A stretch of 64,000 nt of DNA from Streptomyces sp. NBC_00878 (GCF_026341515.1 NZ_JAPEOK010000003.1:1-64000), one strand, 5' to 3'; shown: positions 52,338 through 61,719, counted from the stretch's first letter. Numbers and translations: made by a program. Notes: generated from the letters alone by a model not told the origin.

Positions 52338-53230
52338 ACCAGACTCCTCGTACGCAGCGTGTACAGCCCCTGGGGCCGCCACTGGAGGAACGCGACGATG
52401 GCCACGAGGACGAGCACCTTCGCGACGCTGACGGTGGTGGAGTACTCCAGGACGGACTGCAGGACGCCGAGGACGAACGCGACGATGACCGTCCCCTTGA
52501 GCTGTCCGATGCCGCCGACCACGATCACCAGGAACGCGTCGATGATGATGTTGGTGCCCATCGTGGGACCGATCGGACCGACCAGCGTCAGCGCGACTCC
52601 CGCGACTCCCGCGAGCCCGGACCCGAGGAAGAACGCGGTCCGGTCCACCCGCGAGGTGGAGATGCCGGACACCTCGGCCAGATCACGGTTCTGCACGACC
52701 CCGCGGATCCGGCGGCCGAGCGGAGTCAGCCGCAGCGTCAGCGACAGCGCGACCACCGCCGTGATCGCCAACCCCAGAATGAACAGACGGCTGTTGGCGA
52801 AGGTCAGCGGATCGTCGCCGCCGATGACGGTGATGTTCCCGGTGAGCAGATCGGGCGCGCGGGTCTGCACGTTCGGCGCGCCGAAGATGTCCCGGGCGAG
52901 CTGCTGGAGCATCAACGAGACGCCCCAGGTGACGAGCAGCGTGTCGAGCGGCCGCAGATACAGGCGGCGGATGAGCAGCCACTCAAGAAGCGCGCCGAGC
53001 CCGCCGGCCACCAGGAAGGCGACCGGCAGTGCGACGAGCAGCGAGAGGCCCGCGCTGGAGATGGACTTCTGGAGGACGTACGTCGTGTAGGCGCCAGCCA
53101 TGATGAACTCGCCGTGGGCCATGTTGATGACGTTCATCTGGCCGAAGGTGAGCGAGAGACCGAGCGCGATGAGCAGCAGGACGGCACCGATGCTGATGCC
53201 GGTGAAGGTCTGACCGAGGATCACGGTCAT
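52334..53230 (-). CDS. urtB: Urea ABC transporter permease UrtB
   Basis: 298 residues, about eight membrane helices of the LivH/UrtB group. FGQMNVINMAHGEFIMAGAY (about 29-48) is the classic N-terminal motif and GRRIRGVVQNRDLAEVSGIS (about 172-191) the cytoplasmic coupling loop. The C-terminal VVGGIGQLKGTVIVAFVLG is intact. Genes B, C and D overlap by four bases each, so translation is coupled. A 70-bp gap separates it from urtA. Confidence 0.9.
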   Translation of the reverse strand: MTVILGQTFTGISIGAVLLLIALGLSLTFGQMNVINMAHGEFIMAGAYTTYVLQKSISSAGLSLLVALPVAFLVAGGLGALLEWLLIRRLYLRPLDTLLVTWGVSLMLQQLARDIFGAPNVQTRAPDLLTGNITVIGGDDPLTFANSRLFILGLAITAVVALSLTLRLTPLGRRIRGVVQNRDLAEVSGISTSRVDRTAFFLGSGLAGVAGVALTLVGPIGPTMGTNIIIDAFLVIVVGGIGQLKGTVIVAFVLGVLQSVLEYSTTVSVAKVLVLVAIVAFLQWRPQGLYTLRTRSLV

Positions 53231-53300
53231 GCGGCGGCTCCGGGGAGGCGGACGCGGGGCCGGTCTTCGTTGCCGAAGGCCGACCCCACGTGACGGTCGG

Positions 53301-54605
53301 TCAGGAGAGGCCGGAGGCCCAGGAGTAGCCCTTCAGGTACGGGTCCGGCTTGATCGCCTTGCCGGAGTCCCACACCTGCTCGATCAGCCCGTCGGTGCCG
53401 ATCTTTCCGATCCGGGCGGTCTTGTAGATGTGCTGGCTCGCGCCGTCCACGGTTACCTTGCCCTCGGGAGCGTCGAAGGTGATGCCGTCGGAGGCCGCCT
53501 TCACCTTCTCCGGGTCGAAGGACTTGGCCTTCTCGACCATCGCCTTCCACAGGTAGACCGAGGTGTACGCGGCCTCCATCGGGTCACTGGTCGGCTTGTC
53601 CTGGCCGTACTTGGCCTTGTACGCCTTCACGAACTTGGTGTTCGCCTCGCCCGCGGTCGTCTGGTAGTAGTTCCAGGCCGTCAACTGCCCGGCCAGGTAC
53701 TGCGATCCGATCGACTTGACCTCTTCCTCGGCGATCGACACCGAGACCACCGGCATGCTCGTGGCGGTCAGACCCGCCGACTTGTATTCCTTGAAGAAGG
53801 CCACGTTCGAGTCGCCGTTGAGGGTGTTGAAGACCGCGTCGGCCTTCGACGCCTTCACCTTGTTGGCGATGGTGCTGAACTCGGTGGACCCCAGCGGCGC
53901 GTAGTCCTCGCCGAGCACCTTCATGCCATTGGCCTTCGCGTACGCCCTGATGATCTTGTTGGCGGTGCGCGGGAAGACATAGTCGCTGCCGACGAGGTAA
54001 ATGCTCTTCTTGCCCTGGCTCTTGAGGTAGTCGAGCCCCGGGACGATCTGCTGGTTGGTGGTGGCACCCGTATAGAAGATGTACGGGGACTCCTCAAGTC
54101 CCTCGTACTGCACGGGATAGAACAGCAGTGACTTGTTCTTCTCGAAGACGGGCTTCACGGCCTTGCGGCTCGCCGAGGTCCAGCAGCCGAAGGTGGCCGC
54201 GACCCGGTCCTCCTTGATGAGTTTGCTCGCCTTCTCGGCGAACGTCGGCCAGTCGGAGGCGCCGTCCTCGCTGATCGGCTTGATCTTCTTGCCGAGCACG
54301 CCGCCCGAGGTGTTGATCTCGTCGATCGCCAGCTTCAGCGAGTCGCGTACGGTCACCTCGCTGATCGCCATGGTGCCGGAGAGCGAGTTGAGCAGGCCGA
54401 CCTTGACCGTGTCGCCGCTCGTGTCGGCCTTGGCCGCCGCGTCGGACGTGCCGCCCGCGGTGTCGGTCTTGGCGCCGCACGCGGCGAGCGTGACGACGGC
54501 GACGAGCGCGGCGGCGCCCGCCATCACCCGGCGTCGGGAAGGACCGGACCCCTGGAAGCCGTGGAAACCGCTGGAATCGCTGGAACGGCTGGAACCGCTG
54601 GACAA
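53301..54605 (-). CDS. urtA: Urea ABC transporter substrate-binding lipoprotein UrtA
   Basis: 434 residues. A TTG start at 54605 is preferred (GAGGGGG five bases upstream); an upstream TTG at 54632 abuts AGGAGG with no spacing. The leader [21 protein letters not shown] carries a lipobox. The mature protein has [60 protein letters not shown] and [20 protein letters not shown], which are UrtA-specific. It binds urea or short amides outside the membrane. Between start and signal is a Ser/Gly-rich stretch from a 9-bp DNA repeat (54552-54602). Confidence 0.9.
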   Translation of the reverse strand: MSSGSSRSSDSSGFHGFQGSGPSRRRVMAGAAALVAVVTLAACGAKTDTAGGTSDAAAKADTSGDTVKVGLLNSLSGTMAISEVTVRDSLKLAIDEINTSGGVLGKKIKPISEDGASDWPTFAEKASKLIKEDRVAATFGCWTSASRKAVKPVFEKNKSLLFYPVQYEGLEESPYIFYTGATTNQQIVPGLDYLKSQGKKSIYLVGSDYVFPRTANKIIRAYAKANGMKVLGEDYAPLGSTEFSTIANKVKASKADAVFNTLNGDSNVAFFKEYKSAGLTATSMPVVSVSIAEEEVKSIGSQYLAGQLTAWNYYQTTAGEANTKFVKAYKAKYGQDKPTSDPMEAAYTSVYLWKAMVEKAKSFDPEKVKAASDGITFDAPEGKVTVDGASQHIYKTARIGKIGTDGLIEQVWDSGKAIKPDPYLKGYSWASGLS

Positions 54606-54671
54606 AAGAACCCCCTCGGGCTGGGAGGACAACCTCCTCCTGAAGTGCGGTCCACAGCCTCAAGTCATCCT

Positions 54672-54698
54672 GTTTCCGCGGCGTTTCGCCTTACTTTC
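54672..54698 (-). promoter_or_regulatory. GlnR-like operator upstream of urtA
   Basis: On the minus strand GAAAG-n6-GAAAC-n6-GAAAC lies 67-93 bases before the urtA start. GlnR sites in Streptomyces consist of GTnAC and GAAAC half-sites with the same 6-bp spacing. The repeated GAAAC with exact n6 spacing suggests nitrogen control of urea uptake. Confidence 0.5.
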
Positions 54699-54730
54699 CC
54701 GGCGGTATCTTCCGGCTCTCACCGGGCAAC

Positions 54731-54785
54731 AAAAAATGCCTCAGGCGGAATTCTGTCCATGAATTCACAGTTCGCCCGAGGCATT
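54731..54785 (-). terminator. Classical intrinsic terminator
   Basis: AATGCCTC/GAGGCATT and GGCG/CGCC arms, with an inner GAATTC pair, form a long hairpin. On the minus strand it is followed by TTTTTTG. It ends the transcript of the receptor-like gene (stop at 54831) and isolates the urtA promoter. Confidence 0.75.
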
Positions 54786-54830
54786 CTAATTACTTCCTGT
54801 GGGAAGTATCTTCGCGGAGGCGCGAGCATG

Positions 54831-55943
54831 TCAAGGCCGGGTTTCGTGAAGATCCAGCTGGGCCACGACGTCGAAGTCCACGCCGTCCGCCCGCGCCAGG
54901 TAGATGCGCTGGCGTACGTGACTGCCGCGCAGGTGGAGCAGCCCGCGCGGGCCCTCGTACGAGACGGTGTCCGCCGCCGCGCCGATCGCGGAGACGTCGA
55001 GGGTCCTGGCCCGGTCGATGAGCGCGGCCAGCAACAGGACGCCCTCGTAACACGATTCGCCGAGACTGCCGAGAACCGGCGCCTCGACTCCGTATCGCCC
55101 GGCGTACTGGCCGTGGAAGTCGAGGGTGTCCTGATTGGCGAGGGACGCGAAGAACCCGGCCGTGCTGTAGAGGCCGGCGGTGGCCGTGGGGCCGCTCGCC
55201 ATCAGCATGTTCTCGTCCATCAAGGTGCTCAGCCGAAGGCAGCGCTCGTCGAGGCCAGACGCGGCGAACGCCCGGTTGAAGCGGACCGCGTCGCTGCCCA
55301 CGAGCAGCATCAGCACGGCGTCCGCGTCCGACCGCTCGATCCGGCGCAGCACCCCGTCGAAGTCGTGGGTGCCGAGCGGCAGATACGCCTCCGCGCGGAT
55401 GCCGCCGCCCGACTCGCGCGCGTAGTGGTGTGCCGCGCGGGCCGTGCGGCGCGGCCAGACGTAGTCGTTGCCGACGACGAACCACCGGCGCACCCGGTGC
55501 TCGCGGGCCAGCAGGTGCATGGCGGGCCGCAGTTGGTCGTTCGGGGTCTCGCTCGTCAGGAACACTCCGGCCGTGTCCTCGCCGCCCTCGTACAGCGCCG
55601 TATACACGTAGGGCACCCGGTGGGCGATCCGCGGGGCCAGCGCCTGGCGTACGGAGGAGATGTGCCAGCCGGTGACGCCCTGCACGATGCCGAGGTCGAC
55701 CAGCGCCTCGACGTTCTCCGCGATGCGGTGCGGTTCGGCGCCGCCGTCGACCGGCAGCAGCCGCAGCTCCTTGCCGAGCACCCCGCCCGAGCGGTTGACC
55801 TCCTCGACGGCGAGCCGCGCGCACAACTCGCACGTGGGTCCGAAGATCCCGGCGGCGCCCTGCATGGGAAAGACCAGCGCCACGCTGACGACCGAGTCGT
55901 CGGCCGTGAACCAGTCGAGCGGAGGCGGGTCGAGCCGGACCAT
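54831..55943 (-). CDS. Cytoplasmic receptor-like (UrtA/AmiC-type) substrate-binding protein
   Basis: 370 residues from ATG 55943. Two-lobed periplasmic-binding-protein fold without a signal peptide: VSVALVFPMQGAAGIFGPTC, LAVEEVNRSGGVLGKELRLL, VQGVTGWHISSVRQALAPRI, WFVVGNDYVWPRRTARAAHH and DTLDFHGQYAGRYG. These resemble AmiC and FmdD/UrtA binding proteins, but the protein is cytosolic, so it is likely a ligand sensor. No ribosome site is seen, so a longer start is possible. The divergent MarR gene and downstream urt operon suggest an amide or urea sensing role. Confidence 0.8.
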   Translation of the reverse strand: MVRLDPPPLDWFTADDSVVSVALVFPMQGAAGIFGPTCELCARLAVEEVNRSGGVLGKELRLLPVDGGAEPHRIAENVEALVDLGIVQGVTGWHISSVRQALAPRIAHRVPYVYTALYEGGEDTAGVFLTSETPNDQLRPAMHLLAREHRVRRWFVVGNDYVWPRRTARAAHHYARESGGGIRAEAYLPLGTHDFDGVLRRIERSDADAVLMLLVGSDAVRFNRAFAASGLDERCLRLSTLMDENMLMASGPTATAGLYSTAGFFASLANQDTLDFHGQYAGRYGVEAPVLGSLGESCYEGVLLLAALIDRARTLDVSAIGAAADTVSYEGPRGLLHLRGSHVRQRIYLARADGVDFDVVAQLDLHETRP

Positions 55944-56149
55944 GGGGGCATGATTCCGGGAACGCCCGGTGAACTCCAGTCCGTCTCGGGGTACGGTCCA
56001 CGCCCGCCGCGGCACAGATCCGCGCCGGGAGTGTGCGGCGGCCGGGTCCGGACGTGCGGCACCCGCACGCCCTGCGGCGGCAGATGCGGGAGATCCTTGT
56101 GGGAAGCGGGACTTGTACGATGGGCTGACCCCCGCGAGCGAGGAGAAGG

Positions 56150-56596
56150 ATGCCGACCCCACCTCCGCTTCGGTCCCAGGACCTCATGCGCCTCTTGACG
56201 CGGGCCGAGCGACTGGCCGCGCGCCGGCTCCAGGCCGCCCTGGACGAGCACGGCTGCTCGCTCGACGCCTGGCGGGTGCTCTCCCTGCTCTCCGACGGTG
56301 CGGGGCACCCGATGGCGGCGGTCGCCGAAGCGGCTTTCCTGCCGCCCCCGACCCTCACCAAGCTGGTCGACCAGCTCGTCGACCAGAACCTGGTCTTCCG
56401 ACGTGTCGATCCTCTGGACCGGCGGCGCATCCTCGCCCACCTGACCCCGCGCGGTGAGACGTACTGGCGGCGCGTCGACCGGGAGGTCCGCGACCAGTGG
56501 CCCGTCCTGAGTGACAGCGACGACGAACTGTTGCGGGGGCTGCTGCACCGGCTGGCGGACACGCTCGACGGGGCGGCCGCCGAGTCCTCGGTGTAG
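56150..56596 (+). CDS. MarR-family transcriptional regulator
   Basis: 148 residues with GAGGAGAAGG before the ATG. The winged helix is seen in LSLLSDGAGHPMAAVAEAAF, PPPTLTKLVDQLVDQNLVFR (recognition helix) and the wing RRVDPLDRRRILAHLTPRG, flanked by N- and C-terminal dimerisation helices. It is divergent from the receptor-like gene by about 200 bp, so it probably controls that gene and itself. The ligand is unknown. Confidence 0.9.
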   Translation: MPTPPPLRSQDLMRLLTRAERLAARRLQAALDEHGCSLDAWRVLSLLSDGAGHPMAAVAEAAFLPPPTLTKLVDQLVDQNLVFRRVDPLDRRRILAHLTPRGETYWRRVDREVRDQWPVLSDSDDELLRGLLHRLADTLDGAAAESSV

Positions 56597-56776
56597 GCGC
56601 CCGAGAACCCTTCGCGTGTGGCCGTTGGGCCCCCGGTGTGATCTGTGACGCCTTCGGACAGTTGCATCGCGTGAGGTGGAATGCTCGATGCCGTATAAAT
56701 GGTTGGCGTATACATCGAGCTTGCCGCTCGATCCCACGCGCGCGGGCGACCAGCCCGCCCCGACCAGCGAGGCACC

Positions 56777-58099
56777 GTGAACCAGTCCACCCCCGAGCGG
56801 CCCGCCGACACCGTGGCCCGGCTGCGCGCCACGTTCCGCACCGGCCGCACCAAGCCCGTCGCCTGGCGCACCACCCAGCTGCGCCGACTGCGCGAGATGC
56901 TCACCTCGCACGGTGAGGACCTGGCCGGGGCCCTCCACGCGGACCTGGGCAAGAGCTCCACCGAGGCCTTCCGCACGGAGATCAACTTCGTCGTACGGGA
57001 GATCGACCACACCCTGGAGCACCTCGACGGGTGGCTGCGCCCCGAGTCCGCCCCCGTCCCCGCGCACCTCGGCGCGGACGCCACGGCCTGGACGCGATAC
57101 GACCCACTCGGCGTCGTCCTGGTCATCGCCCCCTGGAACTACCCGGCGCAGCTGTTGCTCGCGCCGATGGCCGGCGCGCTCGCCGCCGGCAACGCGGTCG
57201 TCGTCAAGCCCAGTGAACTCGCCCCGGCCACCTCCGGCGTCCTGGCCCGGCTCCTGCCGGAGTACCTCGACACCGATGCGGTCGCCGTCGTCGAGGGCGG
57301 CATCCCCGAGACCACGGCCCTGCTCGCAGAGCGCTTCGACCACATCTTCTACACCGGCAACGGCACCGTCGGCCGCATCGTCATGACCGCCGCCGCCCGG
57401 CACCTCACCCCGGTCACCCTCGAACTCGGCGGCAAGTCCCCGGCGTTCGTCGACCGGGACGCCGACCTGACCGTCGTCGCCGAGCGCCTCGCCCGCGGCA
57501 AGTTCCTCAACGCCGGGCAGACCTGCGTCGCGCCCGACTACGTACTCACCGACCCGGAGACGGCCCGCGCCCTGGAACCGGTTCTGGCCAAGGCGGTCGA
57601 GGGCCTGTACGGATCCGACCCCGCCGCCTCCACCGAGTACGGCCGGATCATCAACGAGCGGCACTTCGACCGCCTCACCGGACTGCTCGACTCCGGGCGT
57701 GTCGTCGTCGGCGGTGACAGTGACCGCGCCACCAGGTACATCGCGCCGACCGTCCTGGCCGACGTCGACCCCGACGCGCCCGTCATGCGCGAGGAGATCT
57801 TTGGTCCGGTCCTGCCGATCGTGACCGTCTCCGGTCTGGACCAGGCCGTCGACTTCATCAACGACCGCGACAAGCCCCTGGCGTTGTACGTCTTCACCGA
57901 GTCCGACATCACGCGGGAACGGCTCGCCGCCGAAACCTCCTCCGGAGCCCTCGGATTCGGCCTGCCTCTCGCCCATCTCACCGTCTCCGACCTGCCCTTC
58001 GGCGGCGTCGGCGCGAGCGGCATGGGCAGTTACCACGGCCGCTATTCGATCGAGACATTCAGCCACCGCAAGGCGGTGCTGGAGAAGCCGCTGAGCTGA
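56777..58099 (+). CDS. Aldehyde dehydrogenase (class 3-like, NAD(P)-dependent)
   Basis: 440 residues from GTG 56777 after GAGGCACC. ALDH class-3-like short form: [20 protein letters not shown] (Asn121), the [16 protein letters not shown] segment, general base in TLELGGKSP (Glu216), and nucleophile Cys250 in [12 protein letters not shown]. The C-terminal [14 protein letters not shown] and [15 protein letters not shown] are intact. It oxidises medium-chain or aromatic aldehydes. No C-terminal membrane anchor is present. Its promoter region has GTATA and TATAC half-sites 11 bp apart. Confidence 0.92.
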   Translation: MNQSTPERPADTVARLRATFRTGRTKPVAWRTTQLRRLREMLTSHGEDLAGALHADLGKSSTEAFRTEINFVVREIDHTLEHLDGWLRPESAPVPAHLGADATAWTRYDPLGVVLVIAPWNYPAQLLLAPMAGALAAGNAVVVKPSELAPATSGVLARLLPEYLDTDAVAVVEGGIPETTALLAERFDHIFYTGNGTVGRIVMTAAARHLTPVTLELGGKSPAFVDRDADLTVVAERLARGKFLNAGQTCVAPDYVLTDPETARALEPVLAKAVEGLYGSDPAASTEYGRIINERHFDRLTGLLDSGRVVVGGDSDRATRYIAPTVLADVDPDAPVMREEIFGPVLPIVTVSGLDQAVDFINDRDKPLALYVFTESDITRERLAAETSSGALGFGLPLAHLTVSDLPFGGVGASGMGSYHGRYSIETFSHRKAVLEKPLS

Positions 58100-58120
58100 A
58101 CGGGGCGGCCCCGGGGCGAG

Positions 58121-58154
58121 TTGACTGGTCTACACCCTTGACTGGTCCAGACCA
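58121..58154 (+). promoter_or_regulatory. Twin DasR-type (dre) sites in chitinase promoter
   Basis: ACTGGTCTACACC (58124-58136) and ACTGGTCCAGACCA (58141-58154) are 17 bp apart, each after TTG. They match the 12-bp direct repeats and dre consensus (ACTGGTCTAGACCA-like) known from Streptomyces chitinase promoters, conferring chitin induction and glucose repression through DasR. Confidence 0.75.
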
Positions 58155-58294
58155 AAGGAGTTGAGTATGCCTCCACACCCCCCACCACGGCCGCCCCTTA
58201 CGCCGTGGCCGGTCACACCGGCCTGCGCGCACAAGGTTCCGCTTCGCTCTGCCCCCGTACGGGTGCGGCCGTGCTCCGCGAAGGAGTTGGTCCT

Positions 58295-59188
58295 GTGTCG
58301 AGGCGTCGTATCTCCGCGTTCGTGGCCGCGCTCGTGCTCGCAAGCGCCGCGCCGGTGCTCCTGCCGGCATCCAGCGCGTCCGCGGCGGCCTGTTCGAGCT
58401 ACCCGAACTGGGTGGCCGGCCAGTCGTACGTCACCGGCAACATCGTCCGCTACACCGACGGCAAGGCATACATAGCCGAGCACGACAACCCGGGCTACGA
58501 CCCCATCATCAGCACCTGGTTCTGGGAGCCGTACGCCTGTGACGGAGGCACCACACCCCCCAGCCCGTCCGGCTTCGTCGTGAGCGAGGCGCAGTTCAAC
58601 CAGATGTTCCCGAACCGGAATTCCTTCTACACGTACAGCGGGCTGACGGCCGCGCTGAGCGCCTACCCCGGCTTCGCGAACACCGGCAGCGACACCGTGA
58701 AGAAGCAGGAGGCCGCGGCCTTCCTCGCCAACGTCAGCCACGAGACCGGCGGTCTCGTCCACATCGTCGAGCAGAACACCGCCAACTACCCCCACTACTG
58801 CGACTGGAGCCAGCCGTACGGCTGCCCGGCCGGCCAGGCCGCCTACTACGGCCGCGGACCGATCCAGCTCAGCTGGAACTTCAACTACAAGGCCGCGGGC
58901 GACGCGCTCGGCATCGACCTCCTCAACAACCCCTGGCTCGTACAGAACGACTCCGCCGTGGCCTGGAAGACGGGCCTCTGGTACTGGAACACGCAGAACG
59001 GCCCCGGCACGATGACCCCGCACAACGCCATGGTCAACCAGGCCGGCTTCGGCCAGACGATCCGCTCCATCAACGGCTCCCTGGAGTGCGACGGGAAGAA
59101 CCCGGCGCAGGTGCAGAGCCGGGTGAACAACTACACGCGGTTCACCCAGATCCTCGGCACGACGACGGGCAACAACCTGTACTGCTGA
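58295..59188 (+). CDS. Secreted family 19 chitinase with chitin-binding domain
   Basis: 297 residues from GTG 58295 eight bases after AAGGAG. The signal peptide has the core ISAFVAALVLASAAPVLLP, ending ASA. A CBM5/12 chitin-binding domain follows (CSSYPNWVAGQSYVTGNIVR to STWFWEPYAC), then a short Pro/Thr linker and the GH19 domain. The catalytic Glu is in FLANVSHETGGL, with YCDWSQPYGCP, YYGRGPIQLSWNFNY and CDGKNPAQVQSRVNNYTRFT conserved. It hydrolyses chitin and is inverting by family rule. Confidence 0.93.
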   Translation: MSRRRISAFVAALVLASAAPVLLPASSASAAACSSYPNWVAGQSYVTGNIVRYTDGKAYIAEHDNPGYDPIISTWFWEPYACDGGTTPPSPSGFVVSEAQFNQMFPNRNSFYTYSGLTAALSAYPGFANTGSDTVKKQEAAAFLANVSHETGGLVHIVEQNTANYPHYCDWSQPYGCPAGQAAYYGRGPIQLSWNFNYKAAGDALGIDLLNNPWLVQNDSAVAWKTGLWYWNTQNGPGTMTPHNAMVNQAGFGQTIRSINGSLECDGKNPAQVQSRVNNYTRFTQILGTTTGNNLYC

Positions 59189-59218
59189 GGTACCGCTCGG
59201 ATACCTCTGGCAGCCTGA

Positions 59219-59246
59219 GGGCGGCGGCCTGGTGCCGCCGCCCTTT
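59219..59246 (+). terminator. Chitinase terminator
   Basis: GGGCGGCGGC and GCCGCCGCCC form a perfect 10-bp stem around CTGGT, followed by TTT. It starts 30 bases after the chitinase stop. Confidence 0.85.
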
Positions 59247-59366
59247 CCGGCCTGTCATGCTCTTGACCAGTCCATACCAACCCGATTGAGTGTCCCGCGC
59301 AGACCCCCCATTTTCCGGCCCGCCGCTTCCGGCGTCGCCGTGCTGCCGAAAGGGACCCCGACCGTC

Positions 59367-60731
59367 ATGCGGATGCATCGCCCCCTGCTTGCCCTCACCG
59401 CCGCCGGAGCGGCACTCACCACCGCCCTCGCCGCTCCCGCCCAGGCGGCGGCCATGCCGACGGGAGGTGTGTTCTATGTGCAGAGCGCGGTCACCGGCCT
59501 GAACGCCGCCGACAGCGGGGGAGCGGTCGTCCAGCGCAACCCCAAGGGCAACGAGGACCGCCAGCAGTGGACGCTCCGGACGAGCGGCGCGTCGTACGTA
59601 CTGGAGAGCACCGACACCGCGGGCAGCTGCCTCGGCCGCTCAGGCGGCCAGGCGAGAACCGTGGCCTGCGCGAGCGGCGACGCCCCGTGGGAGATCACCT
59701 CGACGGGAACCGACCGCTACCGGCTCAAAGTCCCGGGCGCCGACCAGTACTTGACGGTCGCCGCGAAGCCGTCCGGCTCCAACTACCCCGCCCAGCTGAC
59801 CCTGGGTTCGGCCGGGGACCTGGCCGCCTGGTACCTCACTCCCACGTCGTCCCCGACCTCCCCGATGCCGTCCACGGACCAACGCACCCTGGACCAGGTC
59901 ACGTTCCTCACGTCCCACAACGCCTACGCGAACGGCGTCGACGGCGGATTCGCGCCACCCTTCGTGAACCTCGTCCCGAACCAGAGCCGGGGAATCAACC
60001 AGCAACTCACCGACGGCGTACGCGGTTTCATGCTGGACATCCACCAGACCTCCGACGGCGCGATCCTCTGCCACAACAGCTGCACCCTCGTCAGCAGCCC
60101 GGTCGCACTGTGGGTGGACATCCAGCGCATGGTCGACTACCTGAGGGCGAACCCGAACGAGTTCGTCACCGTCTTCCTGGAGGACTACGTCGACCCGGGC
60201 GTCCTGCGCAGCGAACTGGCCCGAGTCAACGGCCTGTCCGACGTCCTCTACCGCCCCGACCAGACCGGTGTCCGCACCAACGGCTGGCCGAAGATGTCGG
60301 AACTCATCGCCGCCAACGACCGCCTCCTCATCTTCACCGACCACAGCCGCTCCGCCGACCAGTCCGCCGGTCTCACCCGCGACAGCTTCGGCGTCATGTA
60401 CCAGCGCGAGTGGACCGTCGAGAACTACTGGTCCATGGGTTCGGGACTCGGCGGCTCCGACTGGTCCTGCTACAGCCGGTGGTACGACGCCAACAGCAAC
60501 GTCCCCCTCACGGCCACGGCGCCGCCCTTCCGGCCGCTGTTCGTCATGAACCACTTCCGCGACGCGGCGATCGCCTCCACGGCCACCACCGACAACACCA
60601 AACTCCTCGACCGGGCCCAGCGCTTCTGCCAGCCCGCGGCCCGCAAGAAGCCCAACTTCCTCGCGGTGGACCGGTACGACCTCGGAAACCCGGCGTCCGC
60701 GGTGTCGACGCTGAACACCTACACGTACTGA
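59367..60731 (+). CDS. Secreted phosphatidylinositol-specific phospholipase C
   Basis: 454 residues from ATG 59367. Signal peptide: RPLLALTAAGAALTTALAAPAQAAA. Residues ~28-155 are a ricin-type/beta-trefoil-like domain (GVFYVQSAVTGLNAADSGGA, QQWTLR, ITSTGTDRYRLK). The PI-PLC X domain starts DQVTFLTSHNAYANG with catalytic His in TSHNAY and the second in ILCHNS; DGVRGFMLDIH and VTVFLEDYVDPGVLRSELA follow. It cleaves PI or GPI lipids outside the cell. A weak dre-like sequence (AGTCCATACCA, near 59268-59278) precedes it. Confidence 0.88.
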   Translation: MRMHRPLLALTAAGAALTTALAAPAQAAAMPTGGVFYVQSAVTGLNAADSGGAVVQRNPKGNEDRQQWTLRTSGASYVLESTDTAGSCLGRSGGQARTVACASGDAPWEITSTGTDRYRLKVPGADQYLTVAAKPSGSNYPAQLTLGSAGDLAAWYLTPTSSPTSPMPSTDQRTLDQVTFLTSHNAYANGVDGGFAPPFVNLVPNQSRGINQQLTDGVRGFMLDIHQTSDGAILCHNSCTLVSSPVALWVDIQRMVDYLRANPNEFVTVFLEDYVDPGVLRSELARVNGLSDVLYRPDQTGVRTNGWPKMSELIAANDRLLIFTDHSRSADQSAGLTRDSFGVMYQREWTVENYWSMGSGLGGSDWSCYSRWYDANSNVPLTATAPPFRPLFVMNHFRDAAIASTATTDNTKLLDRAQRFCQPAARKKPNFLAVDRYDLGNPASAVSTLNTYTY

Positions 60732-60767
60732 CGGTTCGCGTCCACGTACTGACGCTTCTCGCCGGGT

Positions 60768-60801
60768 GCGCCCGTCGCCGCGTTCGCGCGGCGGCGGGCG
60801 C
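60768..60801 (+). terminator. 15-bp stem terminator with UUCG tetraloop
   Basis: GCGCCCGTCGCCGCG pairs with CGCGGCGGCGGGCGC (one G-U pair) around TTCG, a very stable UUCG-type loop. It lies between the PI-PLC gene and the convergent hydrolase gene. Confidence 0.85.
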
Positions 60802-60827
60802 TGCCGTTCTGCCTCCCCGGCTCCCGA

Positions 60828-61538
60828 TCAGCCCAGTTGCGCGTGCAGGAAGTCCACCGTGCTCCGCCAGGCCTTGCTCGACGACTCGGGGTCGTGGACC
60901 TCGGGGCGGCCGTCGTTGAAGAAGGCATGGTCGGCGGGGTACACGCGGAAGTCCGGGGTGATGCCGGACTGCTCGCGGATCGTGTCGCTGAGCGGGGGGA
61001 GGGAGTCGACCGGAATGGCCCCGTCGCGTTCGCCGTAGTGGCCGAGGATCTGGGCCTTCAGGCCCGAGAAGTCAGGGGTCTCGCCCTGGATGACGCCGTA
61101 GAAGGGAACGGCGGCGTGGACACGCGAGTCGGTGGCGGCCTGGTACAGGACGAAGCCGCCGCCCATGCAGAAGCCGACCGAGCCGACGGCCGCGGACGTG
61201 ACCTCGGGCATCGCGAGCAGGTGGTCGACGGCGCCGGAGAGCAGCTCGACGCCGCGCGACACCGGCAGGTCCTGCATCATGCGCAACGCCTCGGCCCCGT
61301 CGTGGGCGACATTGCCGCCGTACAGGTCGGGAGCCAGCGCCACGAAGCCCTCCTTCGCCAGGCGCTCGGTGACGTCCGCGATGTGGTCGGTCAGGCCCCA
61401 CCACTCCTGGATCACGATGACGCCGGGGCCCTGTCCGGAGGGCGGCAGCGCCAGATAACCGTGTGCGGTGGTGCCGCCGCTCGGGAAAGTGACGTTCTGG
61501 TGGGCGGGGGCTCCGGTCGACCTGGGCGTCTCGGACAT
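60828..61538 (-). CDS. Dienelactone hydrolase family protein
   Basis: 236 residues. Alpha/beta hydrolase of the dienelactone hydrolase type with the cysteine nucleophile in GFCMGGGF (Cys124), Asp172 in YGERDGAIP and His204 in PADHAFFN. IVIQEWWGLTDHIADVTERL and DLYGG are typical upstream motifs. Family members hydrolyse dienelactones or small esters; the substrate here is unknown. The ATG follows AGGAGTGACACACC. It is divergent from a VOC gene. Confidence 0.9.
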   Translation of the reverse strand: MSETPRSTGAPAHQNVTFPSGGTTAHGYLALPPSGQGPGVIVIQEWWGLTDHIADVTERLAKEGFVALAPDLYGGNVAHDGAEALRMMQDLPVSRGVELLSGAVDHLLAMPEVTSAAVGSVGFCMGGGFVLYQAATDSRVHAAVPFYGVIQGETPDFSGLKAQILGHYGERDGAIPVDSLPPLSDTIREQSGITPDFRVYPADHAFFNDGRPEVHDPESSSKAWRSTVDFLHAQLG

Positions 61539-61685
61539 GGTGTGTCACTCCTGTCGCTGGATCTTGACTCCAGCATGCAGGAGGCGGATACGGCGACGGC
61601 ACGCGGCCCCTCCACCGGCAGGGAGCCCGACATTCCTCCCCATGCCGTATCCTCGCGTGTTACGTATAACCCAGCTCATGTCCTG

Positions 61686-61719
61686 TCCCTTCACTTCCCT
61701 TCACTCCCCTTCACTCCCC
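61686..61719. repeat. 10-bp pyrimidine tandem repeat before VOC gene
   Basis: Two identical TCCCTTCACT units (61686 and 61696), then CCCCTTCACT (61706) and CCCC. The repeat ends 12 bases before the ATG at 61731, in the leader, so copy changes could alter promoter or ribosome-site spacing. Confidence 0.85.

Noticed and set aside
54790..58066. Long minus-strand frames across MarR and aldehyde dehydrogenase
   Set aside because: They lie opposite genes with intact motifs and have no domain signal.
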